A DNA stretch of 64,000 nt from an uncultured Prochlorococcus sp. (GTDB lineage: Bacteria > Cyanobacteriota > Cyanobacteriia > PCC-6307 > Cyanobiaceae): NCBI GenBank assembly GCA_902595175.1, contig CACJPB010000002.1, positions 62,001-126,000 on the forward strand. Direction: 5' to 3'. Positions 49,760-59,512 of the stretch are shown in pieces (the first letter of the stretch is position 1; the number at the start of each line of letters is the position of its first letter). The notes under the pieces were generated by a model. The model ran no database searches, was not told the DNA's origin, and was given only the letters and a program-made list of their open reading frames with translations. The position numbers were made by a program, and so were the translations under genes.

Positions 49760-50479
49760 ATGAATAGTGATAGTATTGCGATTGAAGCCGCAACAGATGG
49801 AGCTTGCAGTGGTAATCCAGGCCCAGGTGGTTGGGGCGGTTTAATAATTTTTGACGATAACAGCGAATTAGAAATAGGTGGTTCCGAGCAAAATACTACT
49901 AATAATAGAATGGAACTCACTGCGGCTATAAAAACTCTTGAGAAATTAAGAACCTACCAATTAAAAGAGAACTTTAAACTCAGAACTGATAGTAAATATG
50001 TCATAGAGGGTTATACAAAATGGATTATTAATTGGAAGAGAAATGGATGGAAAACAAGTTCAGGAAAACCAGTTCAAAATCTTGATCTATGGCAAAAAAT
50101 TGATCAATTAAGAATTAATGGCCTAATAATGGAATATGTTAAAGGTCATAGTGGGGATAAACAAAATGATAGGGTTGATAAAATTGCAACTAATTACAGC
50201 AAAGGTATATCTATAAAAAATAACTTAAAAAAATCAGAATCTTCTATTGATTTTTATGAAAAAAATGCACCTGCAGAAATTCAGGAATTATTTTCCCGCA
50301 ATGAATTAATTAAAAAATTTGCAGAAAAAAAATACCTTTTAAGTTCTCCTGAACTAGACACCTTATTAGGTGAAGAAAACCACTTAAAGATAAAACAATA
50401 TTCACTTTTTGAATGGCGTAATTGGAGATTGATTCCTAAAGATAAAAAATATTGGATAATAGAAAAAAAAGAAGCTTAA
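49760..50479 (+). CDS. rnhA: Ribonuclease HI with C-terminal extension
   Basis: A 239-residue RNase HI. The N-terminal catalytic domain (about 1-150) has the DEDD residues: [13 protein letters not shown] (Asp), NRMELTAAI (Glu), LRTDSKYV (Asp) and the final DRVDKIA (Asp). A further 80 or so residues ([11 protein letters not shown] to YWIIEKKEA) are beyond the normal 155-residue enzyme; a similar extension seems to occur in other marine cyanobacteria. It removes RNA from RNA-DNA hybrids. Confidence 0.93.
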   Translation: MNSDSIAIEAATDGACSGNPGPGGWGGLIIFDDNSELEIGGSEQNTTNNRMELTAAIKTLEKLRTYQLKENFKLRTDSKYVIEGYTKWIINWKRNGWKTSSGKPVQNLDLWQKIDQLRINGLIMEYVKGHSGDKQNDRVDKIATNYSKGISIKNNLKKSESSIDFYEKNAPAEIQELFSRNELIKKFAEKKYLLSSPELDTLLGEENHLKIKQYSLFEWRNWRLIPKDKKYWIIEKKEA

Positions 50480-50485
50480 CTTTTT

Positions 50486-51655
50486 ATGAATGAACAGAAG
50501 GGGGGGTTTAAAAATCTTTATAAAAACTTGATTACCCCTGTATTAAAAAAAGACTCTGGAGTTGATGCAGAATACTTAACAAATTTATCTCTTAGTCTCC
50601 TATCATTCAGTTCAAGAAAATATAATTGGCCTATAATATCTTCTATCTTAAAAAATCTAAATGAAGAATTTTCTGTAGTTGATAAAAGGTTAACTCAGAA
50701 CATATGTGGAATAAATTTTTGCAATCCAATTGGTTTAGCTGCGGGTTTTGACAAAAATGGAGATGCCGCAAATATATGGAAAGATTTTGGATTTGGATTT
50801 GCTGAGCTTGGTACAGTAACTAAATTTGCTCAGAATGGAAATCCCAAACCAAGGTTATTTAGATTGGCAGAAGAAGAAGCAGCATTAAATAGAATGGGTT
50901 TCAATAATAATGGTGCTGAAAATCTAGTTAAAAACTTTGTCGAACAAGGTATTGAGTTTAAAAAAAACAGGGAGAATATTTGTTTAGGGATAAATTTCGG
51001 GAAGTCAAAAATTACAGGTTTATCTCAAGCAAAAGATGATTATTTAACTTCTCTAAAATTATTAATTCCATATTGTGATTACGCAGCAATAAACGTTAGT
51101 TCTCCAAATACAGAAGGGCTAAGGAAATTACAAGATCCAATTCTTCTACAAGAACTTCTTGGAGAAATTAAAAACTTACCTAATTGTCCACCATTATTTG
51201 TAAAAATTGCGCCAGATTTAGGCCTTAAAGATATTGAAGATATTTGCCAATTAATAATCGAGGAAAACATCGATGGAATAATTGCTACAAACACCAGCAT
51301 TGATAGATTAGGTCTTGAAAATAGAAAGATCAGGCAAACTGGATTATTACTCTCTCAAGAGAATGGAGGATTAAGTGGAAGGCCTCTCCAAAAAAAAGCA
51401 AATCAAATAATAAAACATATACATAATATTGATAAAAAGATTATTTTAATTGGCGTCGGTGGAATAGATAGTCCTGAGTCAGCTTGGGAAAGAATTTGTT
51501 CTGGAGCATCATTAATTCAACTTTATACAGGATGGATATATAAGGGTCCACAATTAGTACCAGATATACTTGAGGGAATTATAAAGCAACTCAATAACCA
51601 TCAATTATCTAGTATAAAAGATGCAATTGGATCAGATTTAAAATGGGTGGAATAA
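50486..51655 (+). CDS. pyrD: Dihydroorotate dehydrogenase, class 2
   Basis: A 389-residue membrane-associated, quinone-linked enzyme of pyrimidine synthesis. FMN-barrel motifs are present: NPIGLAAGFDKNGDA, NVSSPNTEGLRKLQ with catalytic Ser, NTSIDR and LIGVGGIDSPESAW. An amphipathic N-terminus fits class 2. It starts 6 bases after rnhA. Confidence 0.96.
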   Translation: MNEQKGGFKNLYKNLITPVLKKDSGVDAEYLTNLSLSLLSFSSRKYNWPIISSILKNLNEEFSVVDKRLTQNICGINFCNPIGLAAGFDKNGDAANIWKDFGFGFAELGTVTKFAQNGNPKPRLFRLAEEEAALNRMGFNNNGAENLVKNFVEQGIEFKKNRENICLGINFGKSKITGLSQAKDDYLTSLKLLIPYCDYAAINVSSPNTEGLRKLQDPILLQELLGEIKNLPNCPPLFVKIAPDLGLKDIEDICQLIIEENIDGIIATNTSIDRLGLENRKIRQTGLLLSQENGGLSGRPLQKKANQIIKHIHNIDKKIILIGVGGIDSPESAWERICSGASLIQLYTGWIYKGPQLVPDILEGIIKQLNNHQLSSIKDAIGSDLKWVE

Positions 51656-51664
51656 AATTAGAGA

Positions 51665-52786
51665 ATGAATAATGAACCTCATGATTACTCAACATTAGCC
51701 ATGCAAGGATCAACCTTGAAGCACGGTGGAAATGTATATGCAACTGCTAAAAAATTAAATTTATTACCCTCCGAAATCATTGATGCAAGTGCATCATTAG
51801 TACCCTTTGATCCCCCTCAAATACTAATAGATTCAATAAATGCGGAAATTAAGAATCTTGGCTTTAGATATTACCCAGAAAGAAACTTGAGTGATCTGAA
51901 AGAAATAATCGGCAAATTTCATGGGATAAATCCAGACAATATATTGCCTGGAAATGGAGCTTCTGAATTAATAACCTGGGCAGGTTATGAAGCATCCAAA
52001 TTCGGAATAAGTTGTATTCCTTCTCCATCATTTGTTGATTATGAAAGATCTTTAAATTGTTGGAATAGCAATTTTATACATTGCGAATTACCAAAAAACT
52101 GGAATGATATTTTTCCTCAATCATTTCCGCTTCATCCAAAAGGTGATGTTATTTGGATAACAAATCCACATAACCCTACCGGCCAATTATGGGAAAAGAA
52201 TTCATTAGAGGAAGTTGTGAAAAAATATAAATTAGTTATTTGCGATGAAGCTTTCTTATCGATAACACCTAATGGAGACAAAGAATCTTTAATACCATTA
52301 ACCAAAAGATTTGATAATTTATTAGTCTTGAGAAGCTTGACCAAAATCTTCAATATTCCTGGTCTTAGACTAGGTTACGTTATTGGCTCATCGAAAAAAC
52401 TTAAACAATGGGAAATAAATAGAGATCCTTGGCCTTTAAATTCATTTTCTATTAAAGCCGGAATTGATCTACTAAGTAATAAGAAATTCTATAAACAGTG
52501 GACAAAACAGATTCACAGCTGGATAAATATTGAAAAAAAGAGAGTATTTGAAAAATTATTAAAAATAGAGAACCTTAAAATTCATAACTCTTCAACCAAC
52601 TTTTTTTTAATAGAAAGTGAAACATCCTTGTCGCCAAATATCAAATACTTAGAAAATAAGGGAATATTGCTTAGAGATTGTACTTCATTTAGATTTCTTG
52701 ACGAAAAGTGGGCAAGAATAAGTTTGCAGAATAGAAAAAATAACACTCTTTTATGTAAAGAAATTCAGAATTCCTTTAAAAAATAA
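51665..52786 (+). CDS. CobC/CobD-like PLP aminotransferase (threonine-phosphate decarboxylase type)
   Basis: A 373-residue fold-type I PLP protein. It shows HGGNVYATAKKLNLLPSEIIDASA, NPHNPTGQLW and the PLP-Lys segment RSLTKIFNIPGLRLGY. The pattern is that of L-threonine-O-3-phosphate decarboxylase, which makes aminopropanol phosphate for cobalamin, close to HisC. Its last 22 bases overlap murG tail to tail. The function in pseudocobalamin synthesis is likely but not shown. Confidence 0.85.
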   Translation: MNNEPHDYSTLAMQGSTLKHGGNVYATAKKLNLLPSEIIDASASLVPFDPPQILIDSINAEIKNLGFRYYPERNLSDLKEIIGKFHGINPDNILPGNGASELITWAGYEASKFGISCIPSPSFVDYERSLNCWNSNFIHCELPKNWNDIFPQSFPLHPKGDVIWITNPHNPTGQLWEKNSLEEVVKKYKLVICDEAFLSITPNGDKESLIPLTKRFDNLLVLRSLTKIFNIPGLRLGYVIGSSKKLKQWEINRDPWPLNSFSIKAGIDLLSNKKFYKQWTKQIHSWINIEKKRVFEKLLKIENLKIHNSSTNFFLIESETSLSPNIKYLENKGILLRDCTSFRFLDEKWARISLQNRKNNTLLCKEIQNSFKK

Positions 52787-53856
52787 TTAATATACTTTTT
52801 AATCTCATTTTTAGATTTAATTTTATTATTATTTTCCATATTCTTCTTCATGAGATCTAATATTTCATAATGATTTTTCCCCTTTTTTGATTTTATTTTA
52901 AAAATTCTTTCTATAGTTTCTTCAAAAACTTCTTTGGACATTTTATTCTGATTGATTAAAACTGAGCCTCCATTTGCAGCAAGAATCTTGGCATTTTTCT
53001 CCTGATGATTATTTTTAGAATCTGGATATGGAATTAAAATTGAAGGTTTTTCAGCCTCCATTAATTCATTGATTGTTCCTGCACCAGATCTCGATATTAC
53101 AAGATCACAGTTTTGAATTAAAGCTGCTATTTCGTTAGTAAATTTTTTTTGAATATAATTTTTGGAGTTTTTTACATGAAAAGGTTTTAGATTAGATTCG
53201 CCAACAATATGAACTATCCGAAATTGTTTTTTTACTAAAAATTCTAGAGATTCATAAAGAATTTGATTTATAGCTTTTGCTCCTTGACTACCTCCCATAA
53301 CAATCAAAAGAGGTCCATTTCCTTTTGGAACCCATTCTGGCAAAAAATTAAATTTATAGAATTGCTCTCTTAAAGGTGTTCCAGTGAAAATAGTTTTACA
53401 ATTTTTTAAATAAGAATTTGTTTCTTTAAATCCTAAAAGAACATAGTTACATAAAAAACCAAAATATTTTGTGACCATTCCTGGAATTACATTTGATTCA
53501 TGAATAATGATGGGTATCCTTAGAAGTTTTGAAGCAACAATAGTAGGTGCTGATATATAACCGCCAGTCGCAAAAACTAAGTTAATTTTTTTTTCTTTTA
53601 AGATCCTTATTATTTGAAAAGTTGCCATTAAAATTTCTATATATTGATAAAACAAAAAAATATTTTTTCTTGGTGTCTTTATATTCAAAGTTCTCAAATT
53701 ATATTTTTCGGGAATAAAATTTGCATCAAGTCTTTTACTAACACCCAACCAATGAATATTCCATTCATCTTCCACCTCATTAGAGACTGCTAAGGCTGGA
53801 AAAATATGTCCCCCTGTCCCACTTGCTGCAACTAATAAATTATTTTTTTTAGACAT
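52765..53856 (-). CDS. murG: Peptidoglycan glycosyltransferase MurG
   Basis: A 363-residue membrane-associated GT-B enzyme adding GlcNAc to lipid I. The N-terminal GTGGHIFPALAV loop is near 13-24, FATGGYISAPTIVASKLL near 94-111, and VMGGSQGAKAIN and RSGAGTINELM in the second domain. It overlaps the CobD-like gene at the tail, the longer of the convergent overlaps here. Confidence 0.96.
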   Translation of the reverse strand: MSKKNNLLVAASGTGGHIFPALAVSNEVEDEWNIHWLGVSKRLDANFIPEKYNLRTLNIKTPRKNIFLFYQYIEILMATFQIIRILKEKKINLVFATGGYISAPTIVASKLLRIPIIIHESNVIPGMVTKYFGFLCNYVLLGFKETNSYLKNCKTIFTGTPLREQFYKFNFLPEWVPKGNGPLLIVMGGSQGAKAINQILYESLEFLVKKQFRIVHIVGESNLKPFHVKNSKNYIQKKFTNEIAALIQNCDLVISRSGAGTINELMEAEKPSILIPYPDSKNNHQEKNAKILAANGGSVLINQNKMSKEVFEETIERIFKIKSKKGKNHYEILDLMKKNMENNNKIKSKNEIKKYINYFLKEF

Positions 53857-53886
53857 AAAACCTAAAATAGTAGAATAAAATAACCA

Positions 53887-54621
53887 ATGATTAATATGTT
53901 TAATTTAAGCTTATTCAAAAATTTAGGATTTCTTCTCTATTTATTTATTTATCTTATTTTTCCCTATTCAGCAATAACGCAAACTTTGAAAGTTGATTTT
54001 ATAAAAAATCTAGAAAACTCCTTAAATGCAAAAGATTTAGAATTCATTAGAAAAAATTTTAGAAATGAAGAAAGCCAAAATATACCAAAACAATTTTCAA
54101 AGATTATTAATGATTTCCCTAACAGCAAATGGAAGATCAAAAGATTAAAATCTAATATTCCATATAAAAATATTTTGCAAATAAAAGTTTTTGGGGAAAA
54201 AATAGTTAATGGAGAAATATATATACTCGAATCCAAATTTGATTATTTATTTTCAATCGTAAATGGAAAAATAGATGAAGGGATTATCAAAAATTTATTC
54301 ACCACAATAAGAAACGATAATAAAAAAATAGATATTAGTTTTAATATTCCTGATAGAGTTCTTACTGGCTCAAAATACGATATAGATATAGTTCTAAATA
54401 AGCCTCTTGAAGAAGTGATTATTGCTGGAGCCATAAAACCTCATCAAGTGAATTCATTGTTTGAACAGGAAATATTATTGGAACCATTGGCATCTGGAGG
54501 AATTTTTAAAATAACAAGAGCCCCTTCAAAACCAGGGATACAAATTTGGTCAGGAATTATAGCTCACCCTGAGGGAATGATTACTTTCACAAAGAGTATT
54601 GATATTGTTGATGAGATATAG
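53887..54621 (+). CDS. Secreted conserved cyanobacterial protein of unknown function
   Basis: A 244-residue protein with a hydrophobic N-terminal signal or anchor (about residues 10-30) and a lumenal or periplasmic body. The body contains VDFIKNLENSLNAKDLEFIRKNF and, near the end, a beta-sandwich-like part (DRVLTGSKYDIDIVLNKPLEEVIIAG and GMITFTKSIDI). I do not recognise a family with known function. It diverges from murG and is convergent with pgk, 1 base apart. Confidence 0.7.
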   Translation: MINMFNLSLFKNLGFLLYLFIYLIFPYSAITQTLKVDFIKNLENSLNAKDLEFIRKNFRNEESQNIPKQFSKIINDFPNSKWKIKRLKSNIPYKNILQIKVFGEKIVNGEIYILESKFDYLFSIVNGKIDEGIIKNLFTTIRNDNKKIDISFNIPDRVLTGSKYDIDIVLNKPLEEVIIAGAIKPHQVNSLFEQEILLEPLASGGIFKITRAPSKPGIQIWSGIIAHPEGMITFTKSIDIVDEI

Positions 54622-54622
54622 T

Positions 54623-55831
54623 CTAAGCTTCGTTTAACGCTGCTACACCTGGTAAAGTTTTACCTTCTAAAAGTTCCAAACTTGCGCCACCTCCAGTAGA
54701 TATATGAGACATTTTCTCAGCTAATCCTGCTTTCTCTACTGCTGCGACTGAATCTCCACCACCAATTATGGTACAAACTTCAGAAAAAGCACTTAAGTCC
54801 GCAAGTGTCGTAGCTATTGCATTTGTACCGTCTGCAAATTTATCAAATTCAAAAACTCCCATTGGACCATTCCAAATAATTGTCTTACATTCTGCAAGAG
54901 CATTCTGAAAAACTTTAATGGAATCTGGACCAATATCGAGACCCATCCAATCCCCACTAATTGAATCAATTTGAGATATTTTACTATTTGCATCGGGAGA
55001 AAATTCATCAGCTAAAACAACATCAGTTGGTAATAATAATTCTACTCCTTTTGCTTTTGCTTTTGCTTCTAAATCTTTAGCGAGCTCGATTTTATCTTCT
55101 TCTACAAGGCTCTTTCCGACATCTAAACCTCTAGCTTTATAAAAAGTGAAAATCATACCTCCACCAATCATGATTTTGTCGCACTTATCTAGTAAAGAAT
55201 CAAGTACTCCTATTTTGCTACTAACCTTTGATCCTCCAACTATTGCTGCCAATGGACGATTTGGGGAATCTACAGCTCCTTGTAGATATTTCAATTCTTT
55301 TTCTAAAAGGAATCCAGCTACTGAGGGACTTAAATAATTTGTAACACCCTGAGTTGAAGCATGAGCTCTATGAGCAGCACCGAAAGCATCATTTACATAC
55401 ATATCTGCATGTGATGCTAATTTTTTAGCAAACTCTAGGTCGTTCTTTTCCTCTTCACCAAAAAAACGAACATTTTCAAGTAAAAGAACATCTCCATTAG
55501 ATAAGCTATTTGATTGTGCAACTGCTTCATCACCAATACAACTGTTAGTAAGAGCAACATTTTGCTCCAACAATTCACTTAATCTTGCTGCTACTGGAGT
55601 TAATCTCATTTTTTCATTTACTTGACCCTTTGGTCTACCAAAATGAGCAGCTAAAATAACTTTTGCAGAATGATTAATAAGATATTCAATAGTTGGGATC
55701 GCTGCACGAATACGCGTATCGTCGGTTATTTGACCATCTTCATTTAATGGAACATTAAAATCTACTCTTACAAGAACTTTTTTTCCTTCTAAATGTATCT
55801 TATCAAGATTGGAAAGAGATAATTTTGACAT
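54623..55831 (-). CDS. pgk: Phosphoglycerate kinase
   Basis: A 402-residue Calvin-cycle and glycolytic kinase. Signatures are [17 protein letters not shown] at the N-terminus, the basic [17 protein letters not shown] segment and the C-terminal ATP site [16 protein letters not shown]. It converges with the secreted-protein gene. A GTA-N8-TAC site lies about 63 bases upstream. Confidence 0.98.
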   Translation of the reverse strand: MSKLSLSNLDKIHLEGKKVLVRVDFNVPLNEDGQITDDTRIRAAIPTIEYLINHSAKVILAAHFGRPKGQVNEKMRLTPVAARLSELLEQNVALTNSCIGDEAVAQSNSLSNGDVLLLENVRFFGEEEKNDLEFAKKLASHADMYVNDAFGAAHRAHASTQGVTNYLSPSVAGFLLEKELKYLQGAVDSPNRPLAAIVGGSKVSSKIGVLDSLLDKCDKIMIGGGMIFTFYKARGLDVGKSLVEEDKIELAKDLEAKAKAKGVELLLPTDVVLADEFSPDANSKISQIDSISGDWMGLDIGPDSIKVFQNALAECKTIIWNGPMGVFEFDKFADGTNAIATTLADLSAFSEVCTIIGGGDSVAAVEKAGLAEKMSHISTGGGASLELLEGKTLPGVAALNEA

Positions 55832-55864
55832 TAAACAAGCTATATTTATAATCCCAAGACCCTA

Positions 55865-55907
55865 ACGTTAATTTGGGCTTATTGGGTTAAAAAGTAGTTA
55901 CTGTTAC
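55865..55907 (-). promoter_or_regulatory. Candidate NtcA site upstream of pgk
   Basis: Perfect GTA (55894-55896), 8 bases, TAC (55905-55907), in the pgk-rbgA gap. On the minus strand a TAACGT -10-like box (55870-55865) follows 23 bases on, so the whole fits GTA-N8-TAC-N20-24-TAN3T for pgk. The motif is short and expected many times by chance in 64 kb of AT-rich DNA, so this is only a candidate. Confidence 0.35.
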
Positions 55908-56044
55908 CTATGCCTTAATAAATTTTAAAAATTAACGTTTATAAAAATTTTTTAGTCATTAAATTTATACTAAACTTTAGAAGTAAATACTTTTGAAACT
56001 TATAAAAACTAAAAGGAATACAAAATTTTATTTTATTTATTGAA

Positions 56045-56917
56045 GTGGACATACCCAAAATCCAATGGTACCCAGGCCATATCGCAAAAGCAGAAAAGAA
56101 ATTATCTGAAGTTATCAATAAAGTAGATTTAGTCATAGAAGTTAGAGATGCAAGAATTCCTTTGTCAACAGGACATCCACACTTAAATAAATGGATAAAT
56201 AATAAAAAACATATTCTTGTTATTAACAGATCAGACATGATCTCCCCTCATACAATCAATAGTTGGAACAAATGGTTTAACGATAAAGATGAATATCCTC
56301 TTTGGTGTGATGCTAAAAGAGGAATAGGGATTAAAGAAATTTGTAAGTCAGCCAAAGATTCTAGGTCGTCAATCGACGATAGAAGACTCTCTAGAGGAAT
56401 GCGAATTAGACCAATTAGAGCCCTCACACTTGGTTTTCCAAATGTAGGAAAGTCAGCATTAATTAATAGAATTGCAAAAAAAAGAGTTGTAGATAGCGCT
56501 AGGAAAGCAGGCGTGACTCGTAATTTAAGATGGATAAAATTAGAAAGTGGTATAGATCTGCTAGATGCTCCTGGTGTTATTCCTCCAAATTTAGAAGATC
56601 AAAAATCAGCACTTAATCTTGCACTATGTGACGATATTGGTGAGGCTGCTTATGAAATAGAGAGTGTCGCGATTGGGTTTATCAAAATTATATCCACTCT
56701 CAATAAAGATAAGAATGCGAATATCTCAGTTAAACAAATATCTAACAGATATGGAGTTGATATTACCAAAGGCTTTAAGAGTCCTTCTGCTTGGATCAAC
56801 GAGGCAGCTTCAAAACATACCTCAGGTGATAAAAGGAGAATGTCTCATAAGTTATTGGAAGATTATAGAAATCAAATGCTGGGTAAAATTGCTTTAGAAG
56901 TCCCACTATGGAATTAA
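56045..56917 (+). CDS. rbgA: Ribosome biogenesis GTPase RbgA/YlqF
   Basis: A 290-residue circularly permuted GTPase acting in 50S assembly. The order of G motifs is permuted: NRSD (G4, about residue 59) comes before GFPNVGKSALI (G1, about 132-142) and DAPG (G3). It has a GTG start at 56045. The last 10 bases overlap rluD, suggesting coupling. Confidence 0.95.
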   Translation: MDIPKIQWYPGHIAKAEKKLSEVINKVDLVIEVRDARIPLSTGHPHLNKWINNKKHILVINRSDMISPHTINSWNKWFNDKDEYPLWCDAKRGIGIKEICKSAKDSRSSIDDRRLSRGMRIRPIRALTLGFPNVGKSALINRIAKKRVVDSARKAGVTRNLRWIKLESGIDLLDAPGVIPPNLEDQKSALNLALCDDIGEAAYEIESVAIGFIKIISTLNKDKNANISVKQISNRYGVDITKGFKSPSAWINEAASKHTSGDKRRMSHKLLEDYRNQMLGKIALEVPLWN

Positions 56918-57867
56918 ATAATCAAAATTCTTTCGGCATTGGAGAAGGTGAGCTTATAGAAATTATTTATGAGCAACCTCTACCTATGAGGCTAGACAGA
57001 TGGTTGGTAAGTAAAAGGCCAGAACAAAGTAGAGCAAGAATTCAACATTTTATAAATTCAGGTTTAGTACTTGTAAACTATAAGACCGCAAAAGCAAAGA
57101 CCCCATTAAAAAATGGCGACAATGTTCAAATATGGATGCCTCCTCCAGAACCTCTTATTTATTTAAAACCTGAAAAAATGGATTTAAATATCCTTTTTGA
57201 AGACGATCACATCATAGTCATCAATAAACAATCAGGTCTAATAGTTCATCCAGCCCCTGGACACAAATCTGGAACTTTAGTGAATGGATTACTTTTTCAC
57301 TGTAAAGATCTGCCTGGAATTAATGGGAAATTAAGACCTGGGATTGTTCACAGATTAGATAAAGACACCTCCGGATGTATTGTGGTTGCAAAAAGCCAAG
57401 AGGCATTAGTAAATCTCCAGAAACAAATTAAAGAAAAAATAGCTTCACGCGAATATATTGCAGTAATTCATGGAGCACCTAATTCTGAAGAAGGCCAAAT
57501 AGTGGGACACATTGGCAGAGATAAATTAAATAGATTGAAATATAAAGTAGTTGAAGAAACTTCAGGAAGGTATGCCTGTACCTATTGGAAATTAGAAGAA
57601 AGATTTGGCAATTACTCATTAATGAGTTTCAAACTAGTTACGGGTCGAACGCATCAAATAAGAGTTCATTGCGCTCACATTAATCACCCAATTGTAGGTG
57701 ATCCATTATATGGAAGATGTAAAAAACTACCCTGTAAATTAGATGGCCAAGCTTTACACGCCATCAAGCTTGGACTTATACATCCAATAAATGGTAAAGA
57801 AATGATATTTGAATCAGAATTACCATTAGATTTTCAAAAATTACTAAGTGTTCTTAAAGTTAAATGA
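56908..57867 (+). CDS. rluD: Ribosomal large subunit pseudouridine synthase, RluD type
   Basis: A 319-residue enzyme with an N-terminal S4 domain (RLDRWLVSKRPEQSRARIQ, about 22-40) and an RluA-type catalytic domain with HRLDKDTSGCIVVAK (catalytic Asp) and GRTHQIRVH. It makes pseudouridines in 23S rRNA; exact sites are not shown. It overlaps rbgA by 10 bases and the ABC gene by 8 bases tail to tail. Confidence 0.94.
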   Translation: MELNNQNSFGIGEGELIEIIYEQPLPMRLDRWLVSKRPEQSRARIQHFINSGLVLVNYKTAKAKTPLKNGDNVQIWMPPPEPLIYLKPEKMDLNILFEDDHIIVINKQSGLIVHPAPGHKSGTLVNGLLFHCKDLPGINGKLRPGIVHRLDKDTSGCIVVAKSQEALVNLQKQIKEKIASREYIAVIHGAPNSEEGQIVGHIGRDKLNRLKYKVVEETSGRYACTYWKLEERFGNYSLMSFKLVTGRTHQIRVHCAHINHPIVGDPLYGRCKKLPCKLDGQALHAIKLGLIHPINGKEMIFESELPLDFQKLLSVLKVK

Positions 57868-59458
57868 GATTTAAAGAGGAATTTATAAGCGATTTTGTAT
57901 ACGGGTTTTGAGTTTTAGTGAATATTTTAGAACTTTCTCCTTCATCAACTATCTTTCCATGATTCATAACTAGCAACCTATTACAAAATCTTTTAGCAAT
58001 ACCTAAATCATGTGTAATAAAAATAATAGTTAAATTCATTTTTTCTTGAAAGACTCTTAGTAATTCAAGAATCTCTATTTTTACTGAAGCATCCAACATA
58101 TTTACACTCTCATCACAAATTAAAATTTTTGGCTTCAACAACAGCGCCTTGGCCAATGAAATTCTTTGCAATTGACCACCAGATAATTGGTTAGGATAAG
58201 AATTAAAAAAATCATTATTTAAGGGAAGATTTAAATTTTTTAACATTAATCTTATTTCTTTTTCGATTTTTCTTTTATCTGAAATTTTTTGAATAAAAAA
58301 TATATCTTCCAAAATACTTTTAATTGTCATTTTCGGGTTCAAACTTGAAAAAGGATCTTGAAAAATAATTTGCACTTTATTGTTCTTTTTAAAAAATTTA
58401 TTTTTTTTCGATGCATGATTTTTATCATAAATTTTGATTTCACCACCTCTTACTTTAAGAAGTCCAATTAAAGCCCTACATAATGTACTTTTACCACTTC
58501 CTGAAGAACCAACTATTCCAAGAGTCTCATTCTCATATAACTTGAAACTAACTTCATTTAAAGCCTTATTCCATTTATTAATGAAAATTGAAGAATTTAA
58601 TTTATACCAATGTCTAAGGTTATTTACCTCTAGAACGACCTCATCTCGAGCATTATTTTTAGTATTTGGTTCTAATACTATTTTTGAAGCATTTACTAAC
58701 TTTTTCCCGATATCTGATTTTGGTGATTGAAAAATTTCTAATATATTCCCTTTTTCAACAATCGATCCTTTTTCAATTATTGCAACTTTTCTACACCACT
58801 TTGCTGCAAGATTAATATCATGACTAATTAAAATTAAAGTTGTATCAAATTCATTACATAGATGAATTATTTCTTGCATAATTTCAAAACTTGTTTTGGT
58901 ATCTAAGCTTGTTGTAGGTTCATCAGCTATTAATAATTTAGGTTTCAAAGCAAGTGCCATTGCTATAGAAACTCTCTGTCTCATTCCGCCGCTAAATTGA
59001 TGTGGGAAAGAATCAAGTCTACTTTCTTCAATTCCGACTTTTTGAAAAACTTCTCTTACTAATTTTTTTATAGCTAAAGATGATTTAGTTTGATCATGTG
59101 TTTTAAATAATTCATATAAATGATCACCAACTCTCATTAGCGGATTAAGTTTTTTTATAGAGTCTTGATAAATAAATCCAAAATTCTTTCTTCTAAATAA
59201 TTGTGCTTCTTTGTTGTTTATTTTCCTAGGATCTACATTAGAAATCGATAAATAGCCTTTAGAAGTGGCCTTTGCAGGCAATATATTTACTAATGTTTTT
59301 GCAAAAGTAGTCTTTCCACATCCAGAAGGTCCTATTATTGCCAAATGATCTCCACTATCTATTTCCAAATTAAAATTTTTGATAATAGGTTGCTGTTTTA
59401 GATCATATTTAACAGTAAGATTTTTAACTACAATAATTTTTTCTTTATTTTTTTCCAT
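57860..59458 (-). CDS. Fused double ABC ATPase of peptide/nickel type
   Basis: A 532-residue protein with two complete ABC modules in one chain, as in YejF/DppD-DppF fusions. Module 1: Walker A GPSGCGKTT (about 38-46), signature FSGGMRQRVSIA. Module 2: GSSGSGKST (about 315-323), signature LSGGQLQRISLA. No permease or binding protein is in the window, so the substrate is unknown. It is divergent from the RSH gene. Confidence 0.93.
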   Translation of the reverse strand: MEKNKEKIIVVKNLTVKYDLKQQPIIKNFNLEIDSGDHLAIIGPSGCGKTTFAKTLVNILPAKATSKGYLSISNVDPRKINNKEAQLFRRKNFGFIYQDSIKKLNPLMRVGDHLYELFKTHDQTKSSLAIKKLVREVFQKVGIEESRLDSFPHQFSGGMRQRVSIAMALALKPKLLIADEPTTSLDTKTSFEIMQEIIHLCNEFDTTLILISHDINLAAKWCRKVAIIEKGSIVEKGNILEIFQSPKSDIGKKLVNASKIVLEPNTKNNARDEVVLEVNNLRHWYKLNSSIFINKWNKALNEVSFKLYENETLGIVGSSGSGKSTLCRALIGLLKVRGGEIKIYDKNHASKKNKFFKKNNKVQIIFQDPFSSLNPKMTIKSILEDIFFIQKISDKRKIEKEIRLMLKNLNLPLNNDFFNSYPNQLSGGQLQRISLAKALLLKPKILICDESVNMLDASVKIEILELLRVFQEKMNLTIIFITHDLGIAKRFCNRLLVMNHGKIVDEGESSKIFTKTQNPYTKSLINSSLNLI

Positions 59459-59512
59459 GATTTATAGCAAATTTTTCTAGACATAAATAAAATACATCTA
59501 AAGCAATATAAA

